Part shown: piece after piece, positions 1 to 8,481 of the stretch
Numbering within the stretch: the stretch's first letter is position 1
Layout of the letters: each line of letters starts with the position of its first letter
Assembly: GCA_900316165.1 (NCBI GenBank)
Contig: ONBW01000007.1
Coordinates: forward strand, 1-60,316
Reading direction: 5' to 3'
Length of the DNA stretch: 60,316 nt
Origin: an uncultured Lachnospiraceae bacterium
Lineage (GTDB): Bacteria; Bacillota; Clostridia; Lachnospirales; Lachnospiraceae
Position numbers and translations under genes: made by a program
Notes under the pieces: model-generated
Told to the model about the DNA's origin: nothing
What the model saw: the letters and a program-made list of their open reading frames with translations, nothing else
The model's database searches: none

Positions 1-96
1 TTTGTCAACTATACATTACGCGAAATCGATGACCTTTTCAATTGTAATTTATGGTAGGTGGAGGCTATTTCCTACCCACACATGTGCACGAAGCCT

Positions 97-1407
97 CTAT
101 TTAAGGCCTTTTTTATAGAGCTCGTCGAGCTTGTTATTACTCCAGGCTCTGTTGTGAAGGTTCGTCAGAATATCAGTATATGCCAGTCTCTTTAAAGCCT
201 CTTCATTGGCCTGTTCGATGAAGAAATCATTTAACATGGTCAGATAAGAATAGCCAGTGATAATTATGTAGCAGATAGCGGTAATCGGGATAAAGGAATA
301 ATTTAACACTCGACTGTCTACTGTCATGATTCTCTGCGCATGATAACGGATAATATCAGCTGCAAGACCGACGATCACCACTATAAGTCCGGCATTCATT
401 ATCCGATATACCGTGCGTTTTTCATTATCATCAGACTTCGTACCATAAATCACCAGGAAACCACAGCCAACCGTCACGAGCTGAAAGATGGAATACAGAT
501 GAACAATGTTTACTGTATTAAAATACTCCATTATAAAGGCAAAAATATAAAAAGCCGAATAAATGGCAATCCCTGCAGCAGTACAGATTTTTTTCTTTAT
601 AGATGAGCCTACGCCTCTGATACTGATGGTAAGCCCCATGAATGGCAGGACAGCAAAAAACAGGCTTAAATGCTCTATCCTTGTATTTGTTGAGAAATCC
701 AGTGAATAGAGTTCAATAGCTCCACCCCGGCATAGCGCCCACATACCTACTAAAAATGACAGCAATCCCAGAGAAAAGCAGATGTTCCATTTCCTTCTGG
801 AAAAGAAAAGCACAATTGAGGTTATAAGAAGAATAAGCCCCGTCATAAATAGAAAAATACCAACCAGATTAGTATAAATATCACTGGTCATGTAACTGGC
901 AGAAATCTGTCTGGCCGGAATCAGAGTAAACAATGGAAGCTTATTAAATGCATCATTATATCCAGGATAGAGCGCTACCCGGCACAGCTTACCCGCTGCG
1001 CTCTCCGGTATGCTTACCATGTGAACAGCATCGCCAGGTGTTACCTGAGTATTATCCTTTCCTCCCATATAGGAATAGATGCACTCACCATCTACATAAA
1101 CTCTGACATATGAATACTCTGCTCTGAAAGAAAGAATCATTCCTCCACCGATTGTATCAGGCAGACGGTTGTCGAGCAGTACTGCTTCACCCTTCTTTAT
1201 TCTTCCAGATATTCGATATCTGTAAAGGTCTACATTCTGAGAAACGCTGTCTCTAAAAGACATATCCCACCCCTGATTAAATGGGATATTGTCCTTTTTG
1301 ACAAAACTGTTTACTGCCGAAACAAATATGAATACGCCTGCAACTGCTATAGCTATAAAAATGAAAAACCTAAGTCGGAAGGTTTTTGAAACATCGTTTT
1401 CTTTCAT
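97..1407 (-). CDS. 7TM-type diguanylate cyclase, cut off inside its GGDEF domain (probable pseudogene)
   Basis: The 436-residue product has an N-terminal membrane segment (about residues 13-35), an extracytoplasmic region of about 130 residues, and seven closely packed hydrophobic segments (about 175-395). This is the 7TMR-DISM layout also seen in the next gene. The GGDEF domain begins with LAYTDILTNLHNR, then stops after about 16 more residues, so the catalytic GGDEF loop is missing. No frame in the remaining 96 bases to the window edge restores it. The start is well supported: AAGGGAGGAG lies just before the ATG, which overlaps the upstream GGDEF gene's stop by four bases (ATGA). The product should sense at the membrane but cannot make c-di-GMP. 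The break could be a mobile-element insertion or a deletion. Confidence 0.75.
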   Translation of the reverse strand: MKENDVSKTFRLRFFIFIAIAVAGVFIFVSAVNSFVKKDNIPFNQGWDMSFRDSVSQNVDLYRYRISGRIKKGEAVLLDNRLPDTIGGGMILSFRAEYSYVRVYVDGECIYSYMGGKDNTQVTPGDAVHMVSIPESAAGKLCRVALYPGYNDAFNKLPLFTLIPARQISASYMTSDIYTNLVGIFLFMTGLILLITSIVLFFSRRKWNICFSLGLLSFLVGMWALCRGGAIELYSLDFSTNTRIEHLSLFFAVLPFMGLTISIRGVGSSIKKKICTAAGIAIYSAFYIFAFIMEYFNTVNIVHLYSIFQLVTVGCGFLVIYGTKSDDNEKRTVYRIMNAGLIVVIVGLAADIIRYHAQRIMTVDSRVLNYSFIPITAICYIIITGYSYLTMLNDFFIEQANEEALKRLAYTDILTNLHNRAWSNNKLDELYKKGLK

Positions 1408-3152
1408 AAACTCCTCCCTTTCTTTGACTCAAATTTCATCTCATACATCTTCCTGTCTGCAATACTGTAGATTAACTCTCCAGTGGCTTTTTCATTTTCA
1501 TCAGAATAAGCATAGCCATAGGCTGCGTCGATAATAACTCCATCTGGTGAGCTGCCCTCCTCTTTTGATTCCAGTTTCTTCATTTGAGATAATTTCTCCT
1601 GAACTGTCTTTTCATCTGGTGCTTTCTGATATGCAACCATGAATTCATCTCCACCCATTCTGCAGATACCTGTCGCATCCGAAAATACTTCAGTAAGAAT
1701 ACCCGCAAAGCTCTTCAGATACTGATCACCTGTGGCATGACCAAATCTGTCATTTGTCCTCTTTAAGAAATTAAGGTCAAAGTTAATTACCAGATATCTC
1801 TGTCCATTCGCTCCAAGCTGACTTAACATCTGTTCTCCCTTTGTTCTGTTTAACAGCCCTGTCAGATCATCCTTATAAGCCAGATTCTGCAGCCGCTTTC
1901 TTTGAGTTTTATCAATCCGTTTCATATAGATGCCAACGATATAGGCAATCAGGAAAAAGATCGTCATTGAAAGAAGCGCTAAAGGCATGATCATATTATC
2001 AAAGATACCTGGTGCATAGTCATGCCGCTTTATCAGATAATAGTATAGGATATATACTACTCCCAGAATCGCTGCGCCATAAATGCCCATCTCAAAAATT
2101 TTTTCAGATAACGACGCTTTCTTCCATCTGAGAATCGATACTGTCACCATTACCACAGCATCTAAGGACAGAAGCACATGGAATACCGGCAGCAGAAAAT
2201 CGATATTCGCAAGACCTGTTTTCTGTGAAATGATAGCTGCCACAAGGACTGCAGCATTTGCTATCATGGATGCAAAAATAAACACCTTAACCGCGTATGA
2301 TATTTTTTTTAGAAATCTGAATGCAAGTGCCAGAAGCGGAACAGCAAAGATATAGAGCGAGAAATATTCAATCATGCTGTCCATTTTAATATCTTGAGAT
2401 AAGAACTCTATTGCTTTAAGGGCACACATGCTCCATAATCCGCCGAACATGGAGAACAGTCCCAAAAGGCAGAGGTCTAAGAAGCCCCTGTCCACAATAG
2501 CCATAGATAGAGAGATGATAGTAAGAATTGCACCGGCCATTACCAGGAATACAGTAATGAATGTGCCCGGGCCTCTGTCTCTGGCGAACTGTTCCATCGC
2601 GTGACTTGACGGAGTCGCAAGCACTTCAGGAAGGCTCTGGATAGCATCGTCCTGTGTCGCCATCTCCATAATCTTTAAGGTCTTTCCATAACAGTTCTGA
2701 GGAAGCTGAATAAAATGATAACCACTGCCAAGAAATGATCCTGTTTTGCTATAGCCTTTATCATATCCATAGAAATAGAGCAGTCTGTCTCTGCCGTCTA
2801 ATCCTATGACACTTACTCTGATAGATGAAAGCCTGGAATAAACTCGAATTGTTACCCTGTCATCATCCAATGCAGATGAACTGAAATCAATTCTACGCTC
2901 CATCGTAATGACATCGTTTCTTTTGAAATCCAGATCAGTGAACCTCTTGTCATACCTGGATACATCGTGATACTGCTTCCCCTGGAAACTAATATCCCAT
3001 CCATCTGAAAGATCATCTACTGGGAACTCCCCACTCTTAGATGAAAAAAAAGCAAAAAGACTTATGACAAGGGCTATAGAAAAAGCAAAAAGAACTACAG
3101 CCCAAATGATTTTATACCATTTATTGCCTATAGTAATTGTCTTATTATTCAT
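1404..3152 (-). CDS. 7TM sensor diguanylate cyclase (GGDEF)
   Basis: A 582-residue membrane protein that probably makes c-di-GMP from two GTP. It has an N-terminal membrane helix, an extracytoplasmic beta-rich sensor region (about 45-190), about seven membrane helices (about 195-410) and a complete GGDEF domain (LAYKDDLTGLLNR at about 420, RMGGDEF with GGDEF at 499-503). No RxxD inhibitory site is visible in front of GGDEF. The chosen ATG (MNNKTI) sits behind GGGAG; a TTG five codons upstream overlaps that site and is unlikely to be the start. It has the same architecture as the truncated gene after it and is translationally coupled to it, which suggests a tandem duplication. It begins 13 bases after the fatty-acid operon's terminator and may use a promoter buried in that hairpin. 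Confidence 0.88.
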   Translation of the reverse strand: MNNKTITIGNKWYKIIWAVVLFAFSIALVISLFAFFSSKSGEFPVDDLSDGWDISFQGKQYHDVSRYDKRFTDLDFKRNDVITMERRIDFSSSALDDDRVTIRVYSRLSSIRVSVIGLDGRDRLLYFYGYDKGYSKTGSFLGSGYHFIQLPQNCYGKTLKIMEMATQDDAIQSLPEVLATPSSHAMEQFARDRGPGTFITVFLVMAGAILTIISLSMAIVDRGFLDLCLLGLFSMFGGLWSMCALKAIEFLSQDIKMDSMIEYFSLYIFAVPLLALAFRFLKKISYAVKVFIFASMIANAAVLVAAIISQKTGLANIDFLLPVFHVLLSLDAVVMVTVSILRWKKASLSEKIFEMGIYGAAILGVVYILYYYLIKRHDYAPGIFDNMIMPLALLSMTIFFLIAYIVGIYMKRIDKTQRKRLQNLAYKDDLTGLLNRTKGEQMLSQLGANGQRYLVINFDLNFLKRTNDRFGHATGDQYLKSFAGILTEVFSDATGICRMGGDEFMVAYQKAPDEKTVQEKLSQMKKLESKEEGSSPDGVIIDAAYGYAYSDENEKATGELIYSIADRKMYEMKFESKKGRSL

Positions 3153-3164
3153 ATAAATAACTCC

Positions 3165-3205
3165 CAAAAACCCGCCTTTGCTTTTATTATTTTAGCACAG
3201 ACGGG
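3165..3205 (-). terminator. Terminator of the fab operon, with a possible promoter in its loop
   Basis: Read on the minus strand, arms at 3195-3205 and 3171-3181 pair at 10 of 11 positions around an A/T-rich loop and are followed by five T. The loop contains TGC-TAAAAT, an extended -10 motif, with TTTCCA 17 bases upstream. A transcript starting there would contain only the right arm and so escape the terminator. The last T of the run is followed directly by the GGDEF gene's GGGAG. Confidence 0.7.
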
Positions 3206-3220
3206 TATTTTTGGAAAGTC

Positions 3221-3682
3221 TTAGTGTTCGATTATTGCAAAAGTAAAATCACATTTTACTGCCAGTTTTTCACCGACATAGGCTCTGCCCTCGGCGATGC
3301 CTATATTTTTCTTAAGATTAGTAAGCTCACACTCAATCCGCAGTACATCTCCAGGTCTTACAGGGGTGCGGAACCTTGCATTTTTTATTCCACCGAACAT
3401 TGGAACTGAATTTTTGAATTCATCGGCTGTCATCACTGCACAGGCACCGCACTGAGCTATGGCTTCAAGTGAGAGCACCCCAGGAAATACCGGATATCCT
3501 GGAAAGTGTCCTGCGAAAACCGGGTCATTTCTGCTCATAAGCTTTTCGCCTATGGCCCACTTGAGTGGTTCATAGTCAAGTATTTTATCGACCATAAGCA
3601 TAGGCTGCCTGTGAGGCAGGATTTTCTCTATATCGTCACAGGTCAGGATGTTTGGATTTTCTCTGACAGTTAATCTTTCCAT
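3221..3682 (-). CDS. fabZ: 3-hydroxyacyl-ACP dehydratase
   Basis: A 153-residue hot-dog fold dehydratase that removes water from 3-hydroxyacyl-ACP in type II fatty-acid elongation. It shows the family start ILPHRQPMLMVDKI, with the catalytic His in PHR, and the substrate-tunnel stretch GHFPGYPVFPGVLSLEAIAQ with the acidic residue in LEA. The frame is open for 20 more codons inside fabF, but the Met of MERLTV, four bases after the fabF stop, fits the family length. It has no strong ribosome binding site, so it is probably coupled to fabF. It is the last gene of the operon. No FabI- or FabA-type enzyme is nearby, so unsaturated fatty-acid synthesis cannot be assigned from here. Confidence 0.93.
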   Translation of the reverse strand: MERLTVRENPNILTCDDIEKILPHRQPMLMVDKILDYEPLKWAIGEKLMSRNDPVFAGHFPGYPVFPGVLSLEAIAQCGACAVMTADEFKNSVPMFGGIKNARFRTPVRPGDVLRIECELTNLKKNIGIAEGRAYVGEKLAVKCDFTFAIIEH

Positions 3683-3686
3683 CTGA

Positions 3687-4940
3687 TCACAGCTTTCTGA
3701 ACAGAATGCAGGCATTGTGTCCGCCAAAGCCAAGTGAATCACTCATTGCCTCCTTCACATCTGCTTTGATACCGTTCTTTGGCACATAGTCGAGGTCACA
3801 CTCAGGGTCGTTTACCTCTAGGTTGGCTGTAGGAGGAATGAAGCCTTCCTCGATTGTCTTTGCGGTAAAGACACCCTCTACACCGCCGGCACCACCTAAG
3901 AGGTGACCGGTCATGGATTTAGTTGAAGAGATTTTAAGTTTTGACGCGTGATCGCCAAAGACCGCGTGAACAGCCTTTGTCTCAGTCGTATCGTTAAGGT
4001 GGGTTGAGGTACCGTGAGCGTTGATATAATCCACATCCTCTGGCTTAACTCCTGCATCCTCAAGGCAGAGCTTAAATACATCGGCTGCTCCCTCTCCTGA
4101 AGGATCCGGGGAGGTGATGTGGTAGGCATCGCTGTTTGCGCCGTAGCCTGCAATTTCACAGTAGATGTGGGCTCCGCGGGCCTTGGCATGCTCATACTCC
4201 TCAAGGACTAAAAGTCCGCAGCCTTCACCCATTACGAAGCCGCTTCTTTCCGCGTCAAACGGGATTGAAGCTCTGTTTGGATCCTCTGCCTTTGTGAGAG
4301 CCCCCATATTTGAGAAGCCGCCCATGGCAAGAGGTGTGATGCAGCTTTCAGTTCCGCCGCAGATCATCATATCCTCATAACCGTCCCTTACACGGTGGAA
4401 GGCATCACCTATCGCAAGAGTTCCGCCTGCGCATGCAGCTACAGGACAGGTAGACATGCCCTTGAGGCCGTATCTGATAGACACCTGGCCTGCTGCCATA
4501 TTCGCGATAGACATCGGGATAAAGAAAGGTGATACTCTCTCAAAGCCATTCTCCATACCTCTGACATGCTGCTCCTCGATAGTAGTAAGTCCACCGATAC
4601 CACTTGAGATATCTGTTCCAAAACGCTTTGCATCTATTTCTGATGAAAGATTTCCTTCCTCATCTAAAACACCGGCATCCTTTAATGCCTCATCAGCAGC
4701 TGCCATCGCGTACTGGGTGAAGATGTCCATATGACGGGCGTCCCTTTTTTTCATGTATTTGAGCGGATCGAATTCCTTGACCTCACCGACTACCTTCACA
4801 GAAAAATCAGGCACAGAAAATCTGGTTATAGGACCGATACCGACCTTGCCATTTTTTACATTCTCGAAGCTCTCCTCGACTGAAAGTCCGCACGGATTTA
4901 CAGTTCCAAGTCCCGTAACGACTACTCTTCTTTTATCCAT
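3687..4940 (-). CDS. fabF: Beta-ketoacyl-ACP synthase II
   Basis: A 417-residue condensing enzyme that elongates acyl-ACP with malonyl-ACP. The thiolase fold carries Cys170 in the nucleophile elbow (VAACAGGT), the first catalytic His in INAHGTSTHLND (about 310) and the second in SMTGHLLGGAGG (about 346). The C-terminus SLGFGGHNACILFRK is typical. The length matches the family. Its start overlaps the fabG stop by one base (TAATG), so the two are translationally coupled. Confidence 0.96.
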   Translation of the reverse strand: MDKRRVVVTGLGTVNPCGLSVEESFENVKNGKVGIGPITRFSVPDFSVKVVGEVKEFDPLKYMKKRDARHMDIFTQYAMAAADEALKDAGVLDEEGNLSSEIDAKRFGTDISSGIGGLTTIEEQHVRGMENGFERVSPFFIPMSIANMAAGQVSIRYGLKGMSTCPVAACAGGTLAIGDAFHRVRDGYEDMMICGGTESCITPLAMGGFSNMGALTKAEDPNRASIPFDAERSGFVMGEGCGLLVLEEYEHAKARGAHIYCEIAGYGANSDAYHITSPDPSGEGAADVFKLCLEDAGVKPEDVDYINAHGTSTHLNDTTETKAVHAVFGDHASKLKISSTKSMTGHLLGGAGGVEGVFTAKTIEEGFIPPTANLEVNDPECDLDYVPKNGIKADVKEAMSDSLGFGGHNACILFRKL

Positions 4941-5644
4941 TACATTCCTCCATCGGCTTCAATTACTGAGCCTGTGATATATGATGCCTTCTCGCTCGCG
5001 AGAAATGAAGCTATATATGCGATTTCCTCCGGATGTCCCATCCTCTTCATAGGTATCTGAGCTAAAAGCGCTTCCTTAGCCTTATCTGAAAGCGCTGCTG
5101 TCATCTCTGTTTCAACCATTCCCGGCGCGATACAGTTAACTGTTACATTTCTCGAAGCGACCTCTTTAGCCAGTGACTTTGAAAATCCAATGATTCCAGC
5201 CTTTGATGCGGCATAATTCGTCTGTCCGGCGTTTCCGTAGATGCCGCTAACACTTGATAAATTAATGATGCGCCCCCATCTGCGCTTCGTCATGCCTCTA
5301 AGCACGGCACGGCTCATCAGGTAAACGCTCCTAAGGTTTGCTGCGATGACAGCGTCGAAGCTCTCAGGCTTCATCATAAGCAGCAGGCCATCTCTTGTGA
5401 TACCTGCGTTATTTATAAGAACATCAATATCTCCTGCCTGCTCTATTACAGAATTCACACCCTCTTCAGTCGAAAGGTCGCCAGAAACCAAGACCGGCTC
5501 TTTCGAGAGTCTCTCCTTGAGGTCGTTTAATTTTTCAATATTCTTATGACAGTGGAGCACCAGCTCATAGCCATCGCGGTCGAACTCCTCAGCCATAGCG
5601 CTTCCTATTCCGCCGCTCGCCCCTGTGATCAAAACTCTTTTCAT
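4940..5644 (-). CDS. fabG: 3-oxoacyl-ACP reductase
   Basis: A 234-residue short-chain dehydrogenase performing the NADPH-dependent first reduction of each elongation cycle. It shows the nucleotide motif TGASGGIGSAMA at residues 7-18, NNAG at 78-81, and the triad Ser131, Tyr144 and Lys148 (YAASK). The C-terminus SYITGSVIEADGGM is characteristic. Four bases overlap the fabD stop. It lies between fabD and fabF, the usual Firmicutes order, which supports a FabG role over a generic dehydrogenase. Confidence 0.95.
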   Translation of the reverse strand: MKRVLITGASGGIGSAMAEEFDRDGYELVLHCHKNIEKLNDLKERLSKEPVLVSGDLSTEEGVNSVIEQAGDIDVLINNAGITRDGLLLMMKPESFDAVIAANLRSVYLMSRAVLRGMTKRRWGRIINLSSVSGIYGNAGQTNYAASKAGIIGFSKSLAKEVASRNVTVNCIAPGMVETEMTAALSDKAKEALLAQIPMKRMGHPEEIAYIASFLASEKASYITGSVIEADGGM

Positions 5645-6573
5645 AAGCTCTCTATATCCTCTACTGTGTTAATGGTCTTTACTGTGTAATCGCTGATTCC
5701 AAGCGGCTTCGCACATTTTTTCACGAAGCCTGAAAGTGTCTTTCCTGGTCCTATCTCGATGAAGTTATCATACCCTGCCTTAAGAAGTGAAGTCAGGCTC
5801 TTCTCGAGTCTTACCGGGTTCTGGACCTGTCTTACGAGGAGGTCTACGATTTTATCCTTCTGATCAGTCATAGGAGTTACACCGCCGTCATCACCTGTCG
5901 CGTTGAAAAGTACCGGGCAGCGGAGAGGCTTTATCTCTGCGCCTGGAAGGTACTCAGCCAGCGCATCTCCGGCGCTTTTCATATAAGGAGTGTGGAACGG
6001 TCCGCTCACATGGAGAGGCATAACGCGTCTTGCACCTGCTTCCTTTGCAAGCTCTCCAGCCTCATCGACCTTGTCCTTCTCGCCTGAGATAACTATCTGT
6101 CCAGGGCAGTTATAGTTCGTCGGGTAGCAGCCGGCCTGTCTGCAGACAGCCTCAAGCTTTTCTGCCTCAAGTCCTAAGACTGCTGACATTCCCCAGGTTC
6201 CGCCCTCGCCTGCTTTTCTCATTGCCTCTCCTCTGAAAGCCACGGCCTTAAGTGCACTCTCGACAGAAAAAGCAGAAGCTCCGTAAAGAGCCGAATACTC
6301 ACCGAGAGAAAGTCCAAGAGTCACATCCGGATAGATATGCTTTTCTCCAAGAAGCATTGTAACTCCGATTGCAAAGGCAACCAGGGCCGGCTGGGTGTTC
6401 TCAGTACGTGTCAGGGCATCGTCCTTATTTTCAAAAATAATACTTTTAAGTCCCGGCTTTACTCTGTCAGCTGCATCATAGATTGCAGCAAATGACGGAT
6501 ATTTTTCGTAGAGATCTCTTCCCATCCCTGTGGTCTGGGCTCCCTGTCCTGCATATAAAAAAGCCGTCTTCAT
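5641..6573 (-). CDS. fabD: Malonyl-CoA:ACP transacylase
   Basis: A 310-residue acyltransferase that loads malonyl groups onto ACP. The nucleophile is Ser89 in GLSLGEYSAL and the partner is His194 in GPFHTPYM. The N-terminus FLYAGQGAQTTGMG is typical of the family. The start overlaps the fabK stop by four bases. It makes the extender used by FabH and FabF from the malonyl-CoA produced by the acc subunits in the same operon. Confidence 0.95.
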   Translation of the reverse strand: MKTAFLYAGQGAQTTGMGRDLYEKYPSFAAIYDAADRVKPGLKSIIFENKDDALTRTENTQPALVAFAIGVTMLLGEKHIYPDVTLGLSLGEYSALYGASAFSVESALKAVAFRGEAMRKAGEGGTWGMSAVLGLEAEKLEAVCRQAGCYPTNYNCPGQIVISGEKDKVDEAGELAKEAGARRVMPLHVSGPFHTPYMKSAGDALAEYLPGAEIKPLRCPVLFNATGDDGGVTPMTDQKDKIVDLLVRQVQNPVRLEKSLTSLLKAGYDNFIEIGPGKTLSGFVKKCAKPLGISDYTVKTINTVEDIESL

Positions 6574-7478
6574 GCGTTCTCCTTTCCGAGGCAGATGTCC
6601 TCTATAATCTCTCTGAGAGGCCTTATCTCTTTCACCTGGCCGGCCGATTGTCCTGCCATAAGACTTCCTGTCTTTGTATCTCCCTCAAAAACTGCACGGC
6701 GGAGACTTCCAAGTGTAAACTTCTCAAGTTCCTCCATCGAAGCTCCGGCCTTTTCGCTCTTTATGTACTCGCGGGTCATTCTATTCTTTAGTACTCTTAC
6801 AGGGGTTCCACCGATTCGTCCGGTAACCACTGCGTCAGTGCCCTTTGCCTTGATTAGTGCCTCCTTATAGTTCTCGTGAATCGGGCACTCTTCTGAGGCA
6901 AGGAGCGCCGTTCCTACCTGAACTCCGCAGGCTCCCAAATCCTTTGCCGCAAGAAACTGCCTGTGGTCTGCTATACCGCCTGCTGCTACAACCGGAATGC
7001 TTACCACGTCACATACCTGCGGGACTAAGGTCATAGTTGCCATCTCTCCGATATGGCCGCCGCTCTCGCTTCCCTCTGCAATGACCGCGTCAGCTCCGCT
7101 CCTCTCCATAAGTATTGCAAGCGTTGGAGCTGCTACAACAGGGAATACCTTTATTCCGGCTTCCTTCCATTTTTTCATGAAGCGGGCCGGGTTGCCTGCT
7201 CCTGTGGTAACAAATGGCACCTTCATCTCAGCAACCAGATCTGCGATCTGGTCTATCTCCGGATGCATAAGCATCAGGTTTACGCCAAACGGCTTATCTG
7301 TAAGGTTCCTGGCTTTTTCTATCTCTTCTTTGATGCGCTCGCATGAGAAGCCACCCGAGGCGATAAGTCCGAGTCCACCGGCATTTGAAACTGCCGCAGC
7401 AAACTCACCTGTAGCAATATTTGCCATGCCTCCCTGTATCAGCGGGAATTCTGTTCCTGTTAAATCTCTTAAGTCCAT
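6570..7478 (-). CDS. fabK: Enoyl-ACP reductase II (FMN-dependent)
   Basis: A 302-residue TIM-barrel flavoprotein of the nitronate-monooxygenase/FabK family. It catalyses the last reduction of the elongation cycle and, by family knowledge, is not the triclosan-sensitive FabI type. Motifs are FPLIQGGMANIATGEFAAAV near the start, GVNLMLMHP (about 75) and AEGSESGGHIGE (about 130), which binds the FMN phosphate. The ATG of MDLRDL, preceded by AAAGGG, is preferred over a GTG five codons earlier that overlaps the fabH stop. It is the only enoyl reductase in the cluster. Confidence 0.93.
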   Translation of the reverse strand: MDLRDLTGTEFPLIQGGMANIATGEFAAAVSNAGGLGLIASGGFSCERIKEEIEKARNLTDKPFGVNLMLMHPEIDQIADLVAEMKVPFVTTGAGNPARFMKKWKEAGIKVFPVVAAPTLAILMERSGADAVIAEGSESGGHIGEMATMTLVPQVCDVVSIPVVAAGGIADHRQFLAAKDLGACGVQVGTALLASEECPIHENYKEALIKAKGTDAVVTGRIGGTPVRVLKNRMTREYIKSEKAGASMEELEKFTLGSLRRAVFEGDTKTGSLMAGQSAGQVKEIRPLREIIEDICLGKENA

Positions 7479-7489
7479 AATTTTCCCTT

Positions 7490-8479
7490 TCACTGTCTGC
7501 TTCTGTATTCCGCGATCACGCTTCCCCAGGTAAGTCCGCTGCCAAAGCCTGTCAGGAGCAGTCTCTGCCCGGATTTAAGTATGCCCTTTTCCTCCATCTC
7601 TGCGAGGCAGATAAAAATAGATGCTCCTGAAGTATTTCCGATATGGTCGACATTGCAGTAGAATTTTTCTGCATCAAGCTTCATCGATTTCACGACGTGA
7701 TCAATGATTCTCTTGTTTGCCTGATGGCAGATGAAAAAATCAATGTCATCCGTGGACAGACCTGCTTTTTTAAGTGTCTCATTTATACAGTACGGAACTA
7801 TCCGAACTGCGAAGCGGAACACCTCTTTCCCGTCCATCCTGATGTATGACGGCTGATGTGCTGCGTCCGGAGTGTTTAAAGATCTCGAATTCTTTGCCCC
7901 AAAGCAGTTAATAGCAAGCGAGCTTTCGGCTCCAAGTACGGAGGCGCAGCTTCCTTCTTTTATGGTCATAACGACCGATCCCGCTCCGTCTCCGAACAGG
8001 ATATTTGTCGTCCTGTCATCTGGATCTAAGAGCTTCGAGAGCTCTTCTACTCCGGTGACTATAGCATAAGGTTTTTCGTTATCCTGATTTGCCACTAAAT
8101 AGGCTCTCGCCATCTCCAGCGCATATGCAGCTCCACTGCAGGCTGCATTCACATCCAGATATGGGATGTCTTTTGGTAACCCCAACACCTCCTGCATCTG
8201 GGACGCAACTGACGGGGTGGAATAATCTCCGGAAAGAGTAGCGACAAGAACAAGACCTATTTTTTCAAGAGAGATGCCTGAATTCTCAAGTGCCTGTCTG
8301 GCCGCTCTTATCGCAAGGACATTCGCGCTCTCATCCTCTCCTGTAAACTTTCGTTCCTTAATTCCTGTCCGCTTTTCAATCCACTCGTTGCTCGTCTCTT
8401 CTATCTGTGCCAGGTCATCATTTGTGACTGTTCTCGAAGGAAGAGCGAGGCCAGTGGAAATGATATCTATTGAATACAT
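7490..8479 (-). CDS. fabH: Beta-ketoacyl-ACP synthase III
   Basis: A 329-residue initiating condensing enzyme that joins an acyl-CoA primer to malonyl-ACP. The catalytic triad is Cys114 (DVNAACSGA), His252 (FICHQANKRI) and Asn282 (GNTSGAS). The C-terminal LTGFGSGLTWGS is characteristic. It lies directly after accA and before fabK. Its primer preference (acetyl or branched) cannot be read from the sequence. Confidence 0.96.
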   Translation of the reverse strand: MYSIDIISTGLALPSRTVTNDDLAQIEETSNEWIEKRTGIKERKFTGEDESANVLAIRAARQALENSGISLEKIGLVLVATLSGDYSTPSVASQMQEVLGLPKDIPYLDVNAACSGAAYALEMARAYLVANQDNEKPYAIVTGVEELSKLLDPDDRTTNILFGDGAGSVVMTIKEGSCASVLGAESSLAINCFGAKNSRSLNTPDAAHQPSYIRMDGKEVFRFAVRIVPYCINETLKKAGLSTDDIDFFICHQANKRIIDHVVKSMKLDAEKFYCNVDHIGNTSGASIFICLAEMEEKGILKSGQRLLLTGFGSGLTWGSVIAEYRSRQ

Positions 8480-8481
8480 AA

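Noticed and set aside
1-96. Insertion-sequence end at the left edge
   Set aside because: Short inverted repeats are present but no transposase or target duplication is visible within the window, so no mobile element is annotated.
6997-7533. 178-codon plus-strand frame
   Set aside because: It is antisense to fabK and fabH; the coding evidence for those genes is decisive.
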